In this document: piece by piece, positions 18,179 through 26,323 of the stretch
Position numbering within the stretch: position 1 is the first letter of the stretch
Layout of the letters: each line of letters begins with the position of its first letter
Source of the DNA: an uncultured bacterium
Lineage (GTDB): Bacteria; Verrucomicrobiota; Lentisphaeria; Victivallales; UBA1829
Assembly: GCA_902762495.1 (NCBI GenBank)
Contig: CACWOL010000022.1
Location: forward strand, 1-48,525
DNA: 48,525 bases
Reading direction: 5' to 3'
Translations under genes and position numbers: made by a program
The notes under the pieces: generated by a model
Databases searched by the model: none
What the model was told of the DNA's origin: nothing
What the model saw: only the letters and a program-made list of their open reading frames with translations

Positions 18179-20512
18179 TCAGAGCATCGTGGTACCGATG
18201 TGGAGCGCGGATCCGGCCTGATACACGATCATGGTCAGGATGTACGCCAGCGCGAGCAGGCCGCCCGCCTCGACAAAAGGCATCGCCCAGGAGTTGAGTT
18301 CGCGGCGGATGATGGCGAGCGTGGCGAGGCACGGGATGGAGAGCAGGCAGAAGAGCATGATGCAGAATCCCTGCAGCGGCGTGTAGTTCTTCACGAGCTG
18401 TTCGCGCAGAGGCACGGATTCCTCGTCCGCCTCGCCCTCGGAATACAGGATGCCGAGCTGTGCCACGAAGACTTCCTTCGCGGCGAGCGCGCCGATGGAC
18501 GCGGTCGTCAGCTTCCAGTCGAACCCGATGGGCCGGAACAGCGGCTCGAGCGCATGTCCGACGCGGCCGGAGATCGTGTATTCCATAGCCTCGGCCATCT
18601 GCTCGTTTTCGAGCGCGGCGATGGCGTCGGCGCGTTCCTGCGCGGCGTCGATCACGGCCTGCACGTCTTCGGCGAGTTCGAGGTCTTCCGCCTCGCCGAT
18701 CGCTTCGAGCGCCTCGTCCGGAACGACCTTGTTCTCCTTGACGTCCTTCATGACGTCCTCACCGAAGATATCCGCGAGCGCTTCGGTCTGCGCGGCGGCT
18801 TCAAGCACTGCGATCTGGGCGTCGGTCAGGAGCTGCGACTCCTCGATCTTCGCGATCTCGCCCTCGTAGTCCTTCGAGAACTCCTTCTTCTCCGGATACG
18901 TGTTGCAGATGTACAGGATCACGCTGGTGGCGAGGATGATGGTACCGGCTTTCTGGAGGTACATGCGGCCGCGGTCCCACATGTGGAGCAGCAGGCTGCG
19001 GAGGGTCGGCACGCGGTACGGCGGGAGCTCCATGAGGTAGACTTCGCCGTCGCCTTTGAAGAGCGTGGATTTCATGATGCGGGCGGCGATGAGCGCAATG
19101 ACGACGCCGATGAAGTACATGAGCCACATCACGAACGCCTGATATTTCTGCACGAAGAACGCCGGGATGATGAGCGCGTAGATCGGCAGGCGCGCGCCGC
19201 AGCTCATCAGCGGCAGGACCATGATCGTGGTCTTGCGGTCGCGTTCGGATTCGATCGTGCGCGTGGCCATGATGGCGGGCACGGAGCAGCCGAAACCGAG
19301 CACCAGCGGGACGAACGAACGTCCCTGGAGCCCGAACTTGCGCATGATGCCGTCCATGACGAACGCCGCTCGCGCCATGTAGCCGGAATCCTCCAGGATC
19401 GCGATGGCGAAGAAGAGGAAAAGGATGTTCGGCAGGAAGACCAGCACGCCGCCGACGCCGCTGATGACGCCGTCGGTGAGGAGCGAACGCAGGAACGGAA
19501 GCGTTTCGGGGTTCCAGGCGTTCTTCACGGCTTCGTTCAGGTTGCCGAAGATGTCGTCCTCGATGATGCCCATGAGCGGATCGGCGAGCGTGAACGTGAA
19601 CCAGAACGTGAGGTAGATGATGATGAAGAAAAGCGGAAGACCGAGGTATTTGTTGGTCATCACAGCGTCGATCTTGTCGGAGATCTCGCGGCGGCGTTCC
19701 TGCGTCATGGAAATGGCGTCGCGGCAGGCGCCGGCGAGCATGGCGTAACGGCGGTCGGCCATGAAGGTGTCGGCCTCGATGGCGTGCTTTTCCCAAAGGT
19801 GCGCGATCTGTTTCTCCACCTCGTCCATCGCGGGCTTGAAGTCCTTGATGCGCATGGCGGCGGTATCGTGTTCCAGCAACTTGATCGCGAAGAAGCGCGA
19901 GGGGATGTGAGCGTAGCGTTCGACGTTGAGGCTGTCGATCTTGTCGGCGACCGCCTTGATCGCGTCGTCGATGTCCTCGCCGTAGGTGAGCATGGGCACG
20001 CCGTGGTCCTCAAGCTCGGTCAGCGTCTTCGCGAGCTGGTCGAGCAGCGGCTTCACGCCGCCGATCTTGCTGCCGACGGTCTGCGCGATCGGGGAACCGA
20101 AATATTTCTCCAGCTTCGGGATGTCGAACTTGAAGCCCTTGCGGCGGGCGTCGTCGCTCATGTTGAACGCCAGGATCATCGGGATGTGAAGTTCGGCGAG
20201 CTGGGTCGTGAGGTAGAGACTGCGGCGCGGGATGGACGAGTCGACAACGTCGATGATCAGGTCGATACCGGGCTTGGTGAGCTCCTGGAACACGACGTCC
20301 TCTTCCGGCGAGGACGAGGAAAGCGAATACACGCCGGGCAGGTCGATCAGCTCGATCTCCATGCCGTTCAGCGTGAACTTGCCGCTCTTGCTCTCGACGG
20401 TCACGCCGGGGTAGTTTCCGACGTGCTGGCGCGCACCGGTCAGCGCGTTGAAAATGCAGGTCTTGCCGCAGTTCGGATTGCCCGCGAGCGCGACTCTGTA
20501 ATGCTGTTTCAT
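18179..20512 (-). CDS. feoB: Ferrous iron transport protein B
   Basis: 777-residue inner-membrane Fe(II) transporter. The N-terminal G domain has G1 GNPNCGKT (11-18), G3 DLPGVYSL (58-65) and G4 NMSD (117-120), followed by the guanine-dissociation-inhibitor helices (about 180-280). The membrane domain has two Gate-like repeats with VLGFGCSVPAIMATR (404-418), PLMSCGARLPIY (434-445) and the later AAKEVFVAQLG. Between the membrane segment ending near 540 and GRVGHALEP (649) there is an insertion of about 100 residues that is very rich in Glu, Asp and Ala. The start lies 4 bp after feoA and its ribosome site AAGGAGG is inside the feoA end. Confidence 0.96.
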   Translation of the reverse strand: MKQHYRVALAGNPNCGKTCIFNALTGARQHVGNYPGVTVESKSGKFTLNGMEIELIDLPGVYSLSSSSPEEDVVFQELTKPGIDLIIDVVDSSIPRRSLYLTTQLAELHIPMILAFNMSDDARRKGFKFDIPKLEKYFGSPIAQTVGSKIGGVKPLLDQLAKTLTELEDHGVPMLTYGEDIDDAIKAVADKIDSLNVERYAHIPSRFFAIKLLEHDTAAMRIKDFKPAMDEVEKQIAHLWEKHAIEADTFMADRRYAMLAGACRDAISMTQERRREISDKIDAVMTNKYLGLPLFFIIIYLTFWFTFTLADPLMGIIEDDIFGNLNEAVKNAWNPETLPFLRSLLTDGVISGVGGVLVFLPNILFLFFAIAILEDSGYMARAAFVMDGIMRKFGLQGRSFVPLVLGFGCSVPAIMATRTIESERDRKTTIMVLPLMSCGARLPIYALIIPAFFVQKYQAFVMWLMYFIGVVIALIAARIMKSTLFKGDGEVYLMELPPYRVPTLRSLLLHMWDRGRMYLQKAGTIILATSVILYICNTYPEKKEFSKDYEGEIAKIEESQLLTDAQIAVLEAAAQTEALADIFGEDVMKDVKENKVVPDEALEAIGEAEDLELAEDVQAVIDAAQERADAIAALENEQMAEAMEYTISGRVGHALEPLFRPIGFDWKLTTASIGALAAKEVFVAQLGILYSEGEADEESVPLREQLVKNYTPLQGFCIMLFCLLSIPCLATLAIIRRELNSWAMPFVEAGGLLALAYILTMIVYQAGSALHIGTTML

Positions 20513-20516
20513 CGGG

Positions 20517-20828
20517 TCACGCCTCCTTTTTCAGCAGGATGTTCGCGGCGTCGTCGCTGTGGAGCGCCATGCTCGTTTCCATGATCTTCACGCGGATCAG
20601 GCCGCCGAAGGGGGCGTGCGCCTCCATGAGGAGTTCGGTTCCGGGGACCAGGCCGACGTCGGCGAATTTCTTGCGGCCGCGCGCCTTCGGCATGATCTTC
20701 ACGATGGTCGCGGTCATTCCGACCGGGAGATCGGCGAGCGTCATTTCCTCGCCCGCGACCGGGACGCGGTAATCCGGCGTCTTCGAGGCGTCGCACCCGC
20801 ATCCGCAGGAACATTTTTTCTCAGACAT
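20517..20828 (-). CDS. feoA: FeoA-domain protein
   Basis: 103 residues from the ATG at 20828, with AAAGG 8 bp upstream. A longer start at 20885 has no ribosome site. The SH3-like FeoA fold spans about 30-100: LADLPVGMTATIVKI, FADVGLVPGTELLME and GGLIRVKIMETSMALHSDDAANI. The N-terminus carries a CSCGCGC cysteine cluster that could bind iron or an Fe-S cluster, not part of minimal FeoA. Coupled to feoB, where FeoA supports Fe(II) uptake at the cytoplasmic face. Confidence 0.9.
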   Translation of the reverse strand: MSEKKCSCGCGCDASKTPDYRVPVAGEEMTLADLPVGMTATIVKIMPKARGRKKFADVGLVPGTELLMEAHAPFGGLIRVKIMETSMALHSDDAANILLKKEA

Positions 20829-20930
20829 TGTAAATCCCTTTCTTTTGAAACCCCGGGGGGCGGCGCGGATCTGAGTTCGAGCCATCCCCGGGGAGTATCC
20901 TGTTTTTTTAGTTTGCCGGACGGTCAGGCG

Positions 20931-22727
20931 TCAGCGGTCGGAATCCAGGAGGAACTGATGATAGCCCCAGGTATTCCATCCGCCGGCGCCTTCGAGATCG
21001 GATTCGATCTTCTTCGCCGTCTCGGACGCGGATTCGGGCATGGCCTCTTCCGAGCGGACGGGGATGACCTCGGCGACCACGAGGAGCTCCGAGCGCTTGG
21101 TGGATTCGCTCTCGGTAGAGAAGACCCAGCCGAGGATCGGGAGGTCCTTCAGGATGGGCACGCCGCCGGACACGCTGACCACATCACGCTTTTCGATGCC
21201 GCCGATGAAGAGCTGCGTGCCTTCGTTGTCGATCATGAACTCGGAGGAGAGCTCCGCGCCCTTCTGGATGCGGGGATTGCCCTCGGAGGTGTAGCCGATG
21301 AGCGAGCTGTTGGAGACGTTCATGTTCAGGAGGGTGGCCTTGTCGGAGATGGAGGGCGTGAGAGTGAGCTTGAACCCGAACTCGTCGGACGGCTCGGTCG
21401 TCACGATGTTGCCCTTGTCGGCCGGAACGTTGTTGCTCGTGTACTCGATCTCATCGCCCGCGTCGTCGAGGACTTCGGCGTACTTCGCGCTGGCCCTGCT
21501 GCCGGAGGGAACGCCGCCGACCGTGAAGACGCCGTCTTTCAGGCGCATGTCATAGCGTTCGCCGATGGTATTGGTCGGACTGGAGAGGTGCACGATGTCG
21601 AGCGTGACCGCACCGGCCGCGGAGATTTCGATGGGAACCCCGTGCTTGTTGACGGCGGTGAGCGTGAAATCGACGCCCGGGGTCGCGTCCTCAAGGTGAA
21701 TGTACTCCTCGACGTATTCCGGAGCCTCGATGGGCGTCTGATGCGCGAGGAAGACCTGGCTGGTGCGCTCGATCTCGGCGGTCACGCCACTGCGGACCGC
21801 GAGTTCGCAGGAGTGCAGGACTTTCGCCTTGCCCTTGCTGGTCAGGAAGTCGATGTACTTGGTGTTCCACTTCGGATTGAAGTTGAAGTACTGCGTGTCG
21901 GACCAGCCGCCGCGGCGGACCAGGGCGGAACCGTCGGAGGTGAAGTTCTTCATGAAGCGGCCGCCGGTGCTGAAGAGGTCGACGCCGTCGTTGTTCTTCC
22001 ACGCCTGGAAGTCGATGCCGAGCTTGGCGTCGTTTTCGGCGTAGAGTTCGTAGACGGTGATTTTCGCACGGACTTCGGGATACGGACGGTCGTACTCCTT
22101 CAGCACGGTGTCGATGTTCTTGCGGGAGAACTGCGTGGTGTTGAAGACGAGCAGGTTCAGGCCCTCGTCGCAGCGGATGAGGTCGGCGCCGCCGACGTTC
22201 TCGGTCACGTCGTCGGCCACGTTGGCGCCCGCCGCGATGAGCATTTTGCGGAGTTCCTTCGCGGAACGGTATTTGGGCTGGTAGACGTAGACGGCGGTGC
22301 CGGGAACCGAGGCGACGCCCGGCTTGTCGAGCATCTCGATGATGCTGTCGATGCCCTGGCCGTTTTCGGCATCCTCGAAGCGGTAGTCTTCGGCGGAGAC
22401 CATCACGATGCCGGTGCCGTCGTTGTACTTGATCGCCTGGACGCCGGTGTCGCTCTCGTCGACCCGGCGGGTCTGCACGATCTCGCGCAGATAGCTGCGG
22501 ATTTCGTAGGGGTCGGCGTGCTTCAGCACGTAGGTCTTCGTGACCACGTCCGGGTCGGTGTTGTCTTTGATGATATGGACGACGTCGGTATCTTCCTTGA
22601 CGTTGACCCGGAACTCGGCGCGGACGGCGGTCTCGCCGTAGTCGGCGGTGGGATCAGCCGCATTCATGGCGTTGATGGCGGAAACGGCGCAGACGGCCGC
22701 CGCCGTGAGCTTGGTGATCGTTTTCAT
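20931..22727 (-). CDS. Secretin-like outer membrane/periplasmic protein, paralogue 2
   Basis: 598 residues from the ATG at 22727. This start gives a clean signal peptide beginning MKTITKL and follows an AAGGA. An alternative ATG at 22760 overlaps the previous stop as ATGA. Two secretin N-type domains are visible: KTYVLKHADPYEIRSYLREI and later KYRSAKELRKMLIAAG with LNLLVFNTT. The C-terminal part ends with VPILKDLPILGWVF, matching the secretin signature VPxLxxIPxLGxLF, then a beta-rich end. It is shorter than GspD and lacks a visible pilotin tail. No GspE, F or C genes are near. Probably a pore or surface protein related to T2SS/T4P secretins. Confidence 0.75.
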   Translation of the reverse strand: MKTITKLTAAAVCAVSAINAMNAADPTADYGETAVRAEFRVNVKEDTDVVHIIKDNTDPDVVTKTYVLKHADPYEIRSYLREIVQTRRVDESDTGVQAIKYNDGTGIVMVSAEDYRFEDAENGQGIDSIIEMLDKPGVASVPGTAVYVYQPKYRSAKELRKMLIAAGANVADDVTENVGGADLIRCDEGLNLLVFNTTQFSRKNIDTVLKEYDRPYPEVRAKITVYELYAENDAKLGIDFQAWKNNDGVDLFSTGGRFMKNFTSDGSALVRRGGWSDTQYFNFNPKWNTKYIDFLTSKGKAKVLHSCELAVRSGVTAEIERTSQVFLAHQTPIEAPEYVEEYIHLEDATPGVDFTLTAVNKHGVPIEISAAGAVTLDIVHLSSPTNTIGERYDMRLKDGVFTVGGVPSGSRASAKYAEVLDDAGDEIEYTSNNVPADKGNIVTTEPSDEFGFKLTLTPSISDKATLLNMNVSNSSLIGYTSEGNPRIQKGAELSSEFMIDNEGTQLFIGGIEKRDVVSVSGGVPILKDLPILGWVFSTESESTKRSELLVVAEVIPVRSEEAMPESASETAKKIESDLEGAGGWNTWGYHQFLLDSDR

Positions 22728-22756
22728 AGTATTGGGTATCCTTTTGTCAGCGGTTG

Positions 22757-24178
22757 TCATTTCTGCTTCGCGGCGAGTTCGTCGAATTCGGCCATCACGC
22801 CGGGTTCGACTGATTCATTGAACTTGACCGGCACGGCGCGCGCGGTCACGAGGTAATGCACGACGTCGGCGTTCGAGGTCGTGGTGCCGAAGATGTACTT
22901 CAGAACCGGCAGTTCGCAGAGGAACGGGATGCCGATGGTCTGTTCGACGTCGGTCTTGCGTTCCCAGCAGGCGAGGAGCTTTTCCTGTCCGAACGGGAGC
23001 GAGATGGAACCGGTGAAGCTCGTGCCCTCGGAGATCTCCGCGCCCATGTTGTTGCGCTCGACCACGTTCGATCCGGAGAGCTCGTAGGCGAACGTGACGC
23101 CGCCGTTCTCGCGGGTGCCGGCGATGGTGGCCTCGGAGATGTTCATCTCAAGCGAGGCATCGCCGCCGACGTCCACACTGGTGCGATGATCGTCGTCCTT
23201 CAGGATGTTCTGGTATTCGGGCGAAAAGCTCGCTTTGAACTCGGCTTCCGGATTGTTGGAGACCGTGACTCCGGCGGTGCTGTTGATGGTCGCCCGTCCG
23301 TTCTGCTGAAGCAGGCGGATGAAGCTGAAATCGAATGCCGGGGCGGTGTAGAAGCCGCCGAATCCGTAGTTGAACGAACCGAAGAGGTCGGCTCCGGTCT
23401 GCGTGAGACCGGTCAGGATCGTTTCCGCGGCCTTGATGCTCAGCACGTCGTACGCGGCGTCGAAGAGGTTGAGGCCGGGGCCGTTCTTCCACGCCAGGTA
23501 GTCCACGCCGACATCGATCAAGTCGCTGTTGCGCACTTCATAGACCTTCAGTTCGATCTTCGTCTGCGGGATATCCTTGTCGAGCCATTCGAGCTTCGCC
23601 TTGATGTCCGCCACGCGGCTCGGCGTGTCCTTGAAGTAGAACATGCCGGTCGCGCTGTCGAGCTTCACCACAGAGTCCAGCGGGCCGCTGGAAATGCCGG
23701 TCTTCTTGATGACTTTGAGCATACTTTTGGCGGAACGGTACTGCGGCTTGTAGGTACCGTAGGCGATGCCGGTGCCGGAGATGATCGTGTCGTAGTCGTT
23801 CATCTTGCCGGGACGGTCGAGCGCCTCGACCATCTCGTCGATGTAAGGCATCATGGGGACCGTGGTCGACACGATCAGCAGCTGGCGGCTGTTCGCCTTG
23901 TCTTCCATGCAGGTCACGCTGGAATTGCCGTCGAACCGGATGGCGGCGCTCTTCACAAACGGAGCCAGATCGGCCGCTTTCGCGTGTTTCAGCAAAAACG
24001 TTTTGCTGACCATGTCCTTCTGTGCATCGTCCTGCAGGATCGTGACAGTCTGCACTTTCTCTTCGGTTTCGATTTCCGCGGTGGTCTCGTCGTCAGGATT
24101 CGGAGCCTGGGCGAACGAGGGGATCAGGAGGCCGGCCGCGAACAAAGCGGCGAGGCCGGTTTTCACCTTGGGATTCAT
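22757..24178 (-). CDS. Secretin-like protein, paralogue 1
   Basis: 473 residues with a signal peptide ending SFAQA. It shares layout with the following gene: SKTFLLKHAKAADLAPFVKS corresponds to the first N-type domain, YRSAKSMLKVIKKTG to the second, and IPFLCELPVLKYIFG to the secretin signature near the C-terminus. WKNGPGLNLFD here parallels WKNNDGVDLFS in the second protein, so the pair arose by duplication. A good promoter (24217-24244) and AAAGGAG ribosome site precede it. The pair is presumably co-transcribed. Subunits of one hetero-oligomeric pore are possible but unproven. Confidence 0.75.
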   Translation of the reverse strand: MNPKVKTGLAALFAAGLLIPSFAQAPNPDDETTAEIETEEKVQTVTILQDDAQKDMVSKTFLLKHAKAADLAPFVKSAAIRFDGNSSVTCMEDKANSRQLLIVSTTVPMMPYIDEMVEALDRPGKMNDYDTIISGTGIAYGTYKPQYRSAKSMLKVIKKTGISSGPLDSVVKLDSATGMFYFKDTPSRVADIKAKLEWLDKDIPQTKIELKVYEVRNSDLIDVGVDYLAWKNGPGLNLFDAAYDVLSIKAAETILTGLTQTGADLFGSFNYGFGGFYTAPAFDFSFIRLLQQNGRATINSTAGVTVSNNPEAEFKASFSPEYQNILKDDDHRTSVDVGGDASLEMNISEATIAGTRENGGVTFAYELSGSNVVERNNMGAEISEGTSFTGSISLPFGQEKLLACWERKTDVEQTIGIPFLCELPVLKYIFGTTTSNADVVHYLVTARAVPVKFNESVEPGVMAEFDELAAKQK

Positions 24179-24216
24179 TTGGGGGGATCTCCTTTGGTTT
24201 GGTTGGTTGTTGGTGG

Positions 24217-24244
24217 TTTATAGGGTGTTCGATTGTGTTGTCAA
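24217..24244 (-). promoter_or_regulatory. Promoter of the secretin-like pair
   Basis: On the minus strand TTGACA (24239-24244), 16 bp, TATAAA (24217-24222). The implied leader is about 30 nt before the ATG at 24178. Confidence 0.75.
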
Positions 24245-24454
24245 CGATGAGACGGAACAACGCCGCCCGGCATAAGCAAGTCCCATGCCAGCGGCGGGTT
24301 GAACAGATTTAAGCGAAACTGGCATACGGGAAGCGTAAAACATACGGATATCTTTTCCATACAATGAAAACAACGCATGCGGGCACGGGCATTTCCGGGT
24401 ATCGTCGGTACGCGTGCGTACCTGTGCGAATCCGGCACGGTAATACAACTGCTT

Positions 24455-24484
24455 GCAGTGTACGCGAGCGGAGCCGCACACTGC
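24455..24484 (-). repeat. REP-like hairpin shared with 9989-10018
   Basis: Arms GCAGTGT and ACACTGC are perfect complements. The core GCGGCTCCGCTCGCG (minus strand) also occurs at 9996-10010 on the plus strand. Confidence 0.55.
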
Positions 24485-24634
24485 CACAATGGAAGACCTG
24501 TCCTCCCCCGTCCCATTTTTCCTGTTCATGTCGTGTTTTCTCCCGCACGGCTTCATGCCGCGCCCGTCCTCTTTTTCCCGGTGCGTTCCGGAATTCCCCG
24601 CACAGCTTCATGCCGTGCCGCAAGTCTTGGGGAT

Positions 24635-24658
24635 TTAAGTTAGGTAGAACTAACTTAA
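24635..24658. promoter_or_regulatory. Inverted repeat resembling a DtxR-type half-site pair
   Basis: TTAAGTTAG (24635-24643) and CTAACTTAA (24650-24658) are perfect complements around 6 bp. Each arm matches 8 of 9 bases of the DtxR/IdeR arm TTAGGTTAG, but the spacer is 6 bp rather than 1. Possible operator; it is not a terminator because no T tract follows. Confidence 0.4.
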
Positions 24659-24725
24659 TCTTTCTGCAAACATACGGTCGAACTTTTTTAGGAAATCGAA
24701 CCGGATGCCGCCGATTTTGCCATAT

Positions 24726-24753
24726 AATATAGCATCTTTTTCTTCTTTGTCAA
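24726..24753 (-). promoter_or_regulatory. Second leftward promoter in the 24.2-24.9 kb gap
   Basis: On the minus strand TTGACA (24748-24753), 16 bp ending in TGC, TATATT (24726-24731). It lies about 540 bp upstream of the secretin pair, whose own promoter is at 24217-24244. Confidence 0.6.
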
Positions 24754-24836
24754 TAAGCCCTGACTAACTTTTCTCGAAAAAACATTCCGAAATCCATAAA
24801 AAACAGGATGATATCACGTTTTTTGCGGATTGCGGC

Positions 24837-24865
24837 TTGATTTTTTCCGGTTTGTGTGCTAAGAT
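24837..24865 (+). promoter_or_regulatory. Promoter of the chagasin-like gene
   Basis: TTGATT (24837-24842), 17 bp ending in GTGC, TAAGAT (24860-24865), about 70 bp before the ATG at 24939. Confidence 0.55.
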
Positions 24866-24938
24866 TTTTGGAAACAATGCGTCTAATTTTGTGAACACGT
24901 TCGAAAAACATATTCACATCCAGGAAAGGAATCCAAAT

Positions 24939-26156
24939 ATGAAATACTCCGTTCTTCTGGCCGCGGCCGCGCTGTTCGGGGCGGTCGGTCTCGCCGCAGC
25001 CGATCCCAAGCCGGACCTTCAGCCGAATCTGCCGAACCCGGACGAGCCCGTGGAAATCCGCGTGACCACCGGCGACGCGAACAAGGAGATCAAGGCGAAA
25101 GTCGGCGAGATCATCGTGGTCGAACTGGAAAGCTACGCCGCGGACAACTACTACGCGTGGAGTGAAACCCCCGGCCGTTCGGACTCCGTGCTGGAACTCG
25201 AAAAGAAGGATCAGCAGGTGAGGGATTTTGCGATCGGCGTAGTCAGAGCCGGCGACAAATCGACGTTCCGCTACCTCGTGAAAGCGGCCGGCAAGGCCGA
25301 GCTCACATTCGGCTGCGGCCGTCCGTGGGAACAGGACAAGCCGCCTGTCAGCACGTTCAGCGTGAAGATCGTCGCGGAAGCCGCCGATGCAAAAGACACG
25401 ACCGATGCCAAGGCCGATGCAAAGGCCGCATCCAAAACCTACGAAATGACCAGGGACGACAACGGCAAGACGCTCAAGGTCAAGGTCGGCGACGTCATTC
25501 AGATCAAGCTCAAATCCAACCGCACCACGGGGTATTCCTGGGCGCTGACCGGCAAGACCGACGCGAAGGTCCTCAAATCCGGCGAAGTCGAATACAAGGT
25601 CGACGAGCATCCGACGGGCATGGTCGGCGTCGGCGGCAACGATTTCTGCTTGTTCACGGCGCTCGCGCCGGGCAAGACCGAGATCGCGCTCGGCTATGCG
25701 CGTCCGTGGGAAAAGGACAAGGAGCCCGCGCAGGCGTTCAAACTGATCGTCGAGGTCGAAGCCGCGGCAGTTGCACCCGCGTCTGACGCGAAAGCCGCCG
25801 ATACCAAGGCCGCGCCTGCCGCCGCAAAGGAAGTCCGCCTCAACGATGGGGACAACGGCAAGACCGTCAAGGTCGCCGTCGACGGCACGGTCACCCTCAC
25901 GCTCGAATCCAATCCCACCACCGGATTCAGCTGGATCGGAGTCGACAAGGCCGACAAGGACATCCTCAAGCTCGAACGGAACGACTACAAGGAAAAAGAC
26001 CATCCGGCCGGCATGCTCGGCGTCGGCGGCAGGAATACGATCGTCTACCGCGCGCTGAAGAAGGGCAAGGCGAAGATCGAACTCACCTACATGCAGCCGT
26101 GGGAACCCGATTCCAAGTTCAACACGAACTACAGCGTCACGGTCGAAGTCGAGTAA
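24939..26156 (+). CDS. Secreted triple-domain chagasin-like (I42) protease inhibitor
   Basis: 405 residues from the ATG at 24939, preceded by AAAGGA. A signal peptide covers about residues 1-21. Three chagasin domains follow, separated by Ala/Lys/Asp-rich linkers near 148-165 and 270-295. Domains 2 and 3 have all three loop motifs: NRTTGYSW and NPTTGFSW, GMVGVGGND and GMLGVGGRN, and RPWEKD and QPWEPD. In domain 1 the first loop is AADNYYAW and the second lacks GxGG, although GRPWEQ remains. This family inhibits papain-like cysteine proteases. It is probably periplasmic or secreted. No cysteine protease gene is nearby. Confidence 0.92.
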   Translation: MKYSVLLAAAALFGAVGLAAADPKPDLQPNLPNPDEPVEIRVTTGDANKEIKAKVGEIIVVELESYAADNYYAWSETPGRSDSVLELEKKDQQVRDFAIGVVRAGDKSTFRYLVKAAGKAELTFGCGRPWEQDKPPVSTFSVKIVAEAADAKDTTDAKADAKAASKTYEMTRDDNGKTLKVKVGDVIQIKLKSNRTTGYSWALTGKTDAKVLKSGEVEYKVDEHPTGMVGVGGNDFCLFTALAPGKTEIALGYARPWEKDKEPAQAFKLIVEVEAAAVAPASDAKAADTKAAPAAAKEVRLNDGDNGKTVKVAVDGTVTLTLESNPTTGFSWIGVDKADKDILKLERNDYKEKDHPAGMLGVGGRNTIVYRALKKGKAKIELTYMQPWEPDSKFNTNYSVTVEVE

Positions 26157-26191
26157 CCAATACCTCGGCATAAAAACAAGTTCAGATTCAC

Positions 26192-26217
26192 GGGACGGTT
26201 CACGACGTCCCATTTTT
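26192..26217 (+). terminator. Intrinsic terminator after the chagasin-like gene
   Basis: GGGACG (26192-26197) pairs with CGTCCC (26206-26211), then ATTTTT. Confidence 0.7.
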
Positions 26218-26237
26218 GTGCATTATTGGCGTTAACG

Positions 26238-26285
26238 CTGAAAAATGCGGTTTCGATTCGTATTTTTCAGAATACGGTGTATATT
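26238..26285 (+). promoter_or_regulatory. panD promoter with overlapping inverted repeat
   Basis: TTCGTA (26257-26262), 17 bp, TATATT (26280-26285) is a promoter with a weak -35. A perfect 9 bp inverted repeat, CTGAAAAAT (26238-26246) and ATTTTTCAG (26262-26270), straddles the -35 and looks like an operator. Confidence 0.45.
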
Positions 26286-26323
26286 AATATAGTTCAACTC
26301 TATTTTGGAGACGACCGAAAACC

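Larger units (their letters stand above)
24245..24836. other. Gene-free interval with palindromes and a second leftward promoter
   Basis: No convincing gene is present. It contains a REP-like hairpin (24455-24484), two tandem copies of a GCTTCATGCCG hairpin (24546-24564 and 24601-24619, two mismatches), a 9 bp inverted repeat (24635-24658) and a strong minus-strand promoter (24726-24753). A leader or non-coding RNA reading leftward from about 24719 is possible. Confidence 0.55.

Noticed and set aside
18164..20584. Plus-strand open frame of about 800 codons opposite feoB
   Set aside because: Highly charged shadow of feoB; the minus strand encodes an intact FeoB.
24415..24445. Possible tRNA T-arm (GTGCGAATCCGGCAC)
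   Set aside because: No acceptor stem, anticodon arm or GTTCGAATC-type loop can be built around it.
24218..24643. Several short open frames on both strands in the 24.2-24.9 kb gap
   Set aside because: Arg/Cys/His-rich translations over palindromic DNA with no initiation signals.
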